From Lingula anatina (taxonomy: Eukaryota > Brachiopoda > Lingulata > Lingulida > Lingulidae): a DNA stretch of 64,000 bases. The stretch spans positions 334,554-398,553 of the forward strand of contig NW_019775058.1 in NCBI RefSeq assembly GCF_001039355.2, read 5' to 3'. Positions 56,947-64,000 of the stretch are shown piece by piece; positions within the stretch are counted from its first letter, which is position 1; each line of letters opens with the position of its first letter. The position numbers and the translations under genes were made by a program. The notes beneath the pieces were generated by a model. That model was not told the DNA's origin, searched no databases, and worked only from the letters and a program-made list of their open reading frames with translations.

Positions 56947-58405
56947 GCATAATTTATTCAAGCTCCTGTACGGAATGATAAGGGACTAAACTGCGTCACA
57001 TCATACTTAATTAACTGTGAAATGCACGGTATAACACAACGCTTCCAGAGGGTCCCCGTGGCGCAGGAAGAAATGTCATGTACCAGGGCGACCCCAAAGT
57101 AGATAGGCATGATCATGAGTTCACTTGCACAGGTTAGCCCCGCCCTGGATTCTGGCCCACTTACTCTACTATAATCTTACTGTAGAGCGAATTCTCCTTT
57201 ACACGGACAGTTTAATTTCATCATGAGAACAAAACAAACGATTTAAAGAATTACAATATTATAGTAACATTTTTGGCAAATGCGAACCCCGTCTTGCGTA
57301 AAAGGTACTTAAAACTTACGATCCACAGTCGACCTATTTGCGAAGGCATTTTCATTTGATGTTACCGTTGGATGCATTTTAACATATTCAAATATTTTGG
57401 GTTTAATCGAGCTGTGCGTTAATGTATGAGTTAAAATGTTTCAAATCCTTAAAAGCACACGCATGAAAATTCTATGACTGTTTGAGTGAGTAAAGGAGGT
57501 TACAAAAAATCGTTTCAGAGTCACACTTCAAGTTGTATCTCATTAGTCTAAGACATGTCTTTGTCCACTAACAGTCGAATTGCACTCATACAACAAAGAA
57601 ATTTCAAGTGTTTTTATTAATTTTTGTTTGACAGCATGCCACTAAATTTTAATTTATTTGTGGGATGTTTCATGTTATTTACATACACATTTTGCTTTTA
57701 GCTTCCATTGCCATAATATATATGTCGGATTTGTTATATAATACTGGGCATCAGTAACAAATATCACAATACTCATTTTCATCTGAAGTAAAGGTAGTAA
57801 TGAATTTAGCATAGAGACTAATGTTTTCATTTATACCCGGTCTATTCCACCTATAAGTCACCTACCAAGTACACTTTAATTTTAATAGAAACAATCACTA
57901 AATGAGGTAAACTTTAAATATTTGACTACTAAGGAAATCTATGATCATGTACAATCACCATACACCATGTTTATGGGTGAAGAAAGTTTAAATAAAGTCA
58001 TCACAGCTCAGTTTTTATGGCTATCTATCAGTCTAACACCACGTTGAACACCACAAAATGATATTTAAGAGCTTATTTCTATACAAAAGTACATAACCAT
58101 ATCTGAATAAGGACTTTTCAGGTTATTATCCATTTGTAATTTCGAAATTTAGTGTCCGCATACATCATCATTGGTAAAAACGGATATTCGCTGTAAGCAA
58201 ACTTTGGTTACATAACTAAATAGGTTTACATAAGTTTACCAGAAAGTGCTTCTCAGCTGAACTTTACATTATGAAGAGTGTTTTGTATGGTGGAGCAAAT
58301 CACCATAAAAGGCATCTTTGTTCCAACATACTAGTAACGCAAGCATTGAGATAAACAGATTTCCAAATATGAAACATAAAGGACTGCAACTGGTCTAAAA
58401 TGAAA
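56947..58405. other. Convergent 3' region between receptors D and C
   Basis: 3' UTRs of D (+) and C (-). About 57890-58405 resembles 33340-33860 downstream of A, so the A/C duplication includes 3' flank. No gene seen. Confidence 0.5.
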
Positions 58406-59128
58406 TTACACAGACGAATTATAAATGCCGTTTTCAACTGACTCAACATACGCATAGCCCATGTTGTCAACGCCTCCTGTTTCATAAATATCGTTTTCAA
58501 CAAACTCCACGTCATCAGCATCATCAATAGACTGGGTATAGACTCCATTTTGAAACTGCCCTGCAAGTTCATAGGTGCTGCTGCAATCATGTCTTGAAAC
58601 GGAAGATGTCTGGGTAGAAGGTTTGCTGACATATTCATACGCATTGTCTGGATTGCTTACAGGGGTATTTCGTTGCTTTTTGCCTTTTTTGGATTTGTCT
58701 GGCACGGCATATAGATCCTGTACATCAGAGACCTGGTTTTCGTTATTATAATTCTGTCTCATATTATTTGACTGATCATACCGGTCTGCCATTGGGCATT
58801 CTCCCTCGAGTTCGTACAGATTTGTGTCATTGTGAGTATTAGATGCTGTGTACATTGTGTTGCTGAGCCTTCCGTTGCTTGATACATCGATATCTTCATT
58901 TGGGTTTGCCATACGTTTCCTGTTAGGAAAGGAAAAACTTTCCATTTACCAATCAATCCGTTCAAAGCAAAATCGATAAATGAATGTATCAATTGAATAA
59001 AAAATAGACAATGAAAACTCTCCACGTGAGAACTGTACCTATTATGAGCCAGCTGGTTATAAAACGATGAATAGAATATCAATATTTAAGTAAAAACTAA
59101 TCCTACAACCGACGAATTTATAGAACCT

Positions 59129-59199
<71 letters not shown>

Positions 59200-60273
59200 C
59201 ATTTTAAATGATACCATCAATGTGCATCAAATGCATAAAAGGTTAAATATCAAAGAAAATATGTTAATTATATGGTTATATGGTATTGGTGAGACCCAGG
59301 CCTATCATTAACTTTTACAGAAATGAAACAACTCGGTTTGATGACACTTACCGTTTACGTTTGACGAATACAACAACTATCACAACAAGTAATATCAATA
59401 CAATTGCTCCTGTAACGCCCACACCGACACTGACACCAATGTTAGGGTCTGTGGACGCTGCCTTGCCACCAGCCCCAGGCATCACCGCTGAATGATGAAA
59501 AGGAAATAAACTTTATATTTTTTAAAAGGATAGGAGATAGCGTATTTTTTTTAGAAAAATTTAGCCTTAAAGGTACATACGAACCGAGCATCGGTGGAGT
59601 GTGGATTCCCAGTAACACATGTAAACCACTTCTACTAGATTCTTATATGACTCAAATAATTTCGACATGCCAAGGGATAAACTGAATAGATCACTTGATC
59701 GGCCATAAAAGACCTTTAGACTGCTCCTTTCTTTAAATTTATGGTTGTAAATTTAACCTACTTCCGTGACCTACTTTCCTGCCCCATTGACATACAGCTT
59801 AGAATGCCAGCAGAAAAATCTGTTCAAACATCACTTTGGGGTAAAATTAAACAATGCCTTTTGGTAATTCTCTTAGTTATACCCTGTACTACTTGTAACT
59901 ATATGCTGGCATTTGGTTGGTTTTTGTGACAAAAAATTGACTTTGTATGCATCTTTAATTGTGCCTAAAATAGGTTAACTACTTCATAATTATTTTCTGA
60001 CACCTCTGCATAGCATTTCATATATATTCACGACTAACAAACTTCTTTAAAAGGGATTCATAAATAAACCCTAATTTAGCCAGTTTTAGAATACCTTTCC
60101 ACCTTTGCACACAAAACCTGTATTAATGATAAATAGACGCCATTAGCTTTGTAACGTTACACAAAGCGAACAATGTTTTAAAGAATACAAAATACACAGG
60201 ATAACATACCCTACCCTGAGTTCTTATTCCAGTGTATTTTTTAACTAAAGAGCGGACAAAGCACTTATTTACA

Positions 60274-60306
<33 letters not shown>

Positions 60307-61883
60307 GTTGCCTTTATTCCGTTATCTTCTCAGGGTGCTCTGATTCTCAGGGTGCTAGTACTTACACATTATAAATATTCATTAAAAACCCGCACCTGTA
60401 CAACTAAGAGAATCCACCCCAAATCCACCGGTTGCATCGCACGTCAAAGTTACACTGGTATTACCATCCGGGAACTGAAATCCTTTCATGCACTTGAATT
60501 CAACTGAAGTCATGAAGAATAGATTCGTATAATCAGAAGTCGTCACTGTATTGTTAAAATAAGGCAAAGTGCATGTTCTTTTTTTGCAGTCAGGTACAGG
60601 CGGTTCCAAAGTGTCTGTTCTGATGCATTGTGACGTAAACGACGCGTTGACGTCATATCCAGCAAAATGATATCCAGGAAAGCAAGAAAACGTCACATTC
60701 TGCTTGAAGACATATGGTCCTTCTACAAAATTCAAATTCAGTTTATTACCAGGAAAACCACACGATATAGGAACACAGCTAGGCAAATTCTGGTCAAATG
60801 TTCCATCGGCTCGGCAAGTAAGGTTCTTTACTGTTGACGTATCGTTAAAGTGAAAGCCATCAGTGCACGTGTATGTGACAGTTTGTCCCTCAAAGGTAAC
60901 GGGACGCTGTGTAACTTGTCTCTGGTGATTGCCCAGATGGGGGAATTCACAGGTTCCTGGAAGTTGAGTTTTTTTTTTCAATTTTTTTATCTACTCAAGT
61001 TTATTCAAATTCGTATAAGTTATAATACCGACAGAAGGATTACGGAAAGATAACCATATGAAAGGTGAACCTGCAGCATAGTGACGATTTCATTTATAAT
61101 TCTCAATTTATTCTTAGTTTTCTATCTCGCTGCCTTTTTTATTGCAGACTTACTGATACATGTTTTTCTCTCCCCTTCAAATTCTCCTCTAAGACTACAT
61201 GTCAGTGTGAAGCTGGAACTGGAATCGCTGAATTGATNCTTCTACTAGATTCTTATATGACTCAAATAATTTCGACATGCCAAGGGATAAACTGAATAGA
61301 TCACTCGATCGGCCATAAAAGACCTTTAGACTGCTCCTTTCTTTAAATTTATGGTTGTAAATTTAACCTACTTCCGTGACCTACTTTCCTGCCCCATTGA
61401 CATACAGCTTAGAATGCCAGCAGAAAAATCTGTTCAAACATCACTTTGGGGTAAAATTAAACAATGCCTTTTGGTAATTCTCTTAGTTATACCCTGTACT
61501 ACTTGTAACTATATGCTGGCATTTGGTTGGTTTTTGTGACAAAAAATTGACTTTGTATGCATCTTTAATTGTGCCTAAAATAGGTTAACTACTTCATAAT
61601 TATTTTCTGACACCTCTGCATAGCATTTCATATATATTCACGACTAACAAACTTCTTTAAAAGGGATTCATAAATAAACCCTAATTTAGCCAGTTTTAGA
61701 ATACCTTTCCACCTTTGCACACAAAACCTGTATTAATGATAAATAGACGCCATTAGCTTTGTAACGTTACACAAAGCGAACAATGTTTTAAAGAATACAA
61801 AATACACAGGATAACATACCCTACCCTGAGTTCTTATTCCAGTGTATTTTTTAACTAAAGAGCGGACAAAGCACTTATTTACA

Positions 61884-61916
<33 letters not shown>

Positions 61917-63804
61917 GTTGCCTTTATTCCGTTATCTTCTCAGGGTGCTCTGATTCTCAGGGTGCTAGTACTTACACATTATAAATATTCATTAAAAACC
62001 CGCACCTGTACAACTAAGAGAATCCACCCCAAATCCACCGGTTGCATCGCACGTCAAAGTTACACTGGTATTACCATCCGGGAACTGAAATCCTTTCATG
62101 CACTTGAATTCAACTGAAGTCATGAAGAATAGATTCGTATAATCAGAAGTCGTCACTGTATTGTTAAAATAAGGCAAAGTGCATGTTCTTTTTTTGCAGT
62201 CAGGTACAGGCGGTTCCAAAGTGTCTGTTCTGATGCATTGTGACGTAAACGACGCGTTGACGTCATATCCAGCAAAATGATATCCAGGAAAGCAAGAAAA
62301 CGTCACATTCTGCTTGAAGACATATGGTCCTTCTACAAAATTCAAATTCAGTTTATTACCAGGAAAACCACACGATATAGGAACACAGCTAGGCAAATTC
62401 TGGTCAAATGTTCCATCGGCTCGGCAAGTAAGGTTCTTTACTGTTGACGTATCGTTAAAGTGAAAGCCATCAGTGCACGTGTATGTGACAGTTTGTCCCT
62501 CAAAGGTAACGGGACGCTGTGTAACTTGTCTCTGGTGATTGCCCAGATGGGGGAATTCACAGGTTCCTGGAAGTTGAGTTTTTTTTTTCAATTTTTTTAT
62601 CTACTCAAGTTTATTCAAATTCGTATAAGTTATAATACCGACAGAAGGATTACGGAAAGATAACCATATGAAAGGTGAACCTGCAGCATAGTGACGATTT
62701 CATTTATAATTCTCAATTTATTCTTAGTTTTCTATCTCGCTGCCTTTTTTATTGCAGACTTACTGATACATGTTTTTCTCTCCCCTTCAAATTCTCCTCT
62801 AAGACTACATGTCAGTGTGAAGCTGGAACTGGAATCGCTGAATTGATACCCACTGTTGCAAGTGAAGGTAACAGTGTTGTTGAATCTGTAAACTTCAGTT
62901 GCCGGAGAGCGAACTGTGTTAGGAATAGTTGGGGCAGAACATTCCACGACTAAAAACATAGTGTATTTTTGTAAATAGTCACGGCGACGTAAAGCTGACG
63001 CTTGGTTGCATAAAAACTCTAAAGATTTCCATTAAAACTGTACCTAAAGGTAACGACACTCCAGCTCAGTCAAATAAATGTAGCCATACATATATTTTTG
63101 TATGTTGACCATTTCTTAGAGCATCACGAATAAATGGCTAATTATATTGATAACGAACCTAAAAGTTTTACCTTGCATCACATTTTTAATGAAATAGCAT
63201 GATTTTTTGTTTAGGTGCATATTCATGTAGGCTATAAAACAACTTATATGTGCATCGTAACATGTTTGTTGCTTTGTGCAGGCGACACTTAATCTCGGTC
63301 TTGGTTATAAAGTATGAAAAACAACAATGGAAAACAGTGTCAGACTTACAACCAAGACAATGGTCACCGGCACGTCCCAGGTTACACACACACTCCTGTG
63401 ATGATATCTGTGTCCGCGAGGTGTATGTTCTCACACACGTTCCTCCTGTAGAGCAGGGACAGTTGTAGGCGGGATTACCTGTAGGAAACATACCAAACAT
63501 TATACTACGTTGTTGATTCACACGCAATATTTCTGATTGTGTAATTAGCTCATTTATGACGTTACTGGTTATGTTCATGTAGGTAATTTATTACAGCCAC
63601 CGCCGGTAATATCGTATATTATACGTTTTTAAGCACGAGTAATACTACTTTCTGAAAATTATGTCTAACTTATTATTCATCCCCATTACAAATCCATCGA
63701 TAAAATTATAAGTTCAAAGCAAGGCATTTTGAACAAAGGTTATTACTAGCGCAAATAAACTCCTCAAATTGCATCTTACTAGTACATCGCTTCATTTGAT
63801 AGTG
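58406..63804 (-). CDS. Receptor C: sushi/EGF receptor, tail type 1, partial and disrupted
   Basis: Exons (-): 63350-63478 EGF-like; 62764-62949 CCP2; 62006-62566 CCP3-5; 59352-59487 TM; 58406-58919 tail. The signal and CCP1 exons lie beyond the window. A second, near-identical CCP3-5 exon (60396-60956) and a cut CCP2 exon (61154-61237) come from a 1.6-kb duplication joined by a single N. The PAN exon is almost gone: it keeps its donor and last codons (63780-63804) and then jumps into upstream intron sequence. The tail is 9 codons longer than the A frame allows and ends GYAYVESVENGIYNSSV. Ectodomain exons and introns are nearly identical to A. If the duplication is an assembly artefact, C can still encode a receptor without PAN; otherwise it may be a pseudogene. 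Confidence 0.7.
59135..59199. repeat. (TA)n microsatellite in receptor C intron
   Basis: About 30 TA units between the tail and TM exons. The matching place in A (34551-34563) has only a few units. Confidence 0.9.
59571..59954. mobile_element. TTAA-flanked MITE inserted in receptor C intron
   Basis: TTAA at 59567-59570 and 59955-59958 flank a 384-bp insert with short inverted ends (AGGTACATAC at left; GTATGCATCT at right). The A intron has the empty site AGCCTTAATATTGTGCC at 34953-34969. A relative lies at 6844-7190. TTAA targeting is typical of piggyBac-type elements. Confidence 0.8.
59629..61237. repeat. 1.6-kb near-identical direct duplication, copy 1
   Basis: Matches 61239-62847 at a constant offset of 1610 bases. 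I noticed one base difference (CACTTGATCGG versus CACTCGATCGG). It contains most of the MITE, the (CA)n tract, a complete CCP3-5 exon and half of a CCP2 exon. Confidence 0.9.
61238..61238. other. Single N at duplication junction
   Basis: An isolated ambiguous base exactly at the breakpoint between the two 1.6-kb copies, where CCP2 coding sequence jumps to intron sequence. It suggests a forced contig join. Confidence 0.95.
61239..62847. repeat. 1.6-kb near-identical direct duplication, copy 2
   Basis: Second copy, separated from the first by a single N at 61238. It continues into the intact CCP2 exon, so this copy is the one properly joined to the 5' part of C. Confidence 0.9.
63780..63804 (-). 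pseudogene. Remnant of the PAN exon in receptor C
   Basis: Only the last ~25 bases before the donor survive (complement of TAGTACATCGCTTCATTTGATAGT-type sequence in B). Beyond 63804 the sequence matches the A intron near 37508-37555 (CGCATTCTTGTA-TCACAATTT), so roughly 300 bases including the PAN acceptor are deleted. Confidence 0.7.
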
Positions 63805-64000
63805 GCGCATTCTTGTATTCACAATTTCAGTGCACCCTGGGTGTCGACACCCCCCCCCCCCCCCACTTGTCATACATAATAACTGAGTGATATCAAACAC
63901 TTGTATCGTGTAGTACGTACATGTAGGTAAATCAAGGTGCATTGGGTACTTGTATTTAAAGCCCTCGCTATCTACTTTTACCCATGAAAGGTTAGCTCAG

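Noticed and set aside
58406-58919. ITAM in tail type 1
   Set aside because: The tyrosines (YELE, YAVP, YEYV, YELA) lack the YxxL/I pair with 6-12 spacing. Only general phosphotyrosine motifs are supported.

Overview
The window is animal nuclear DNA. It has AT-rich spacers, GT-AG introns, microsatellites, many short inverted-repeat transposons, recently duplicated immune-receptor genes and an N-filled assembly gap. Tandem Toll-like receptors with intronless coding regions, an intronless class A GPCR, sushi/PAN/EGF receptors and abundant TACATGTA-type words fit a marine invertebrate deuterostome. Amphioxus (Branchiostoma) is my best guess, by inference only.

Layout. (1) 0.67-0.96 kb: last exon of an EF-hand protein (+). 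(2) 3.9-18 kb: three tandem TLR genes (+) about 6.5 kb apart; two are complete (697 and 699 aa) and the third runs into a 591-N gap. The spacers share duplicated sequence and carry transposon debris. (3) 19.5-20.6 kb: an intronless orphan GPCR (+). (4) 22.5-30.7 kb (-): a complete nine-exon DUF4743-Nudix hydrolase gene, 324 aa, rebuilt exon by exon; two of its introns hold tandem repeats that copy the 5' splice site. (5) 33.9-64 kb: a cluster of four paralogous type I membrane receptors, called A (-), B (-), D (+) and C (-, cut by the window end). Their plan is signal peptide, sushi/CCP1, PAN/Apple, EGF-like, CCP2, CCP3-5, TM, tyrosine-rich tail.

The most interesting system is this receptor cluster. 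A, B and C have nearly identical ectodomains, introns included, but use two unrelated cytoplasmic tails. A and C carry tail type 1 (YELE, YAVP, YEYV, YELA, YETG). B and D carry tail type 2 (YMSL, VEYANV, [S]xYTAL), which contains ITIM-consensus sites. B is in effect an A-type ectodomain joined to a D-type tail. This is the architecture of paired receptors, shaped by segmental duplication, gene conversion and exon exchange. D has lost CCP4-5, C has lost its PAN exon, and A has lost the end of its tail.

Functionally, the TLRs and the tyrosine-tailed receptors look like two expanding innate-recognition families. The Nudix gene is housekeeping (thiamin-diphosphate repair by family knowledge). Several mobile elements can be delimited with target-site duplications, two of them with an empty-site paralogue in the same window. 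Exon models come from splice sites, phase and homology among the copies; none was checked against transcripts.
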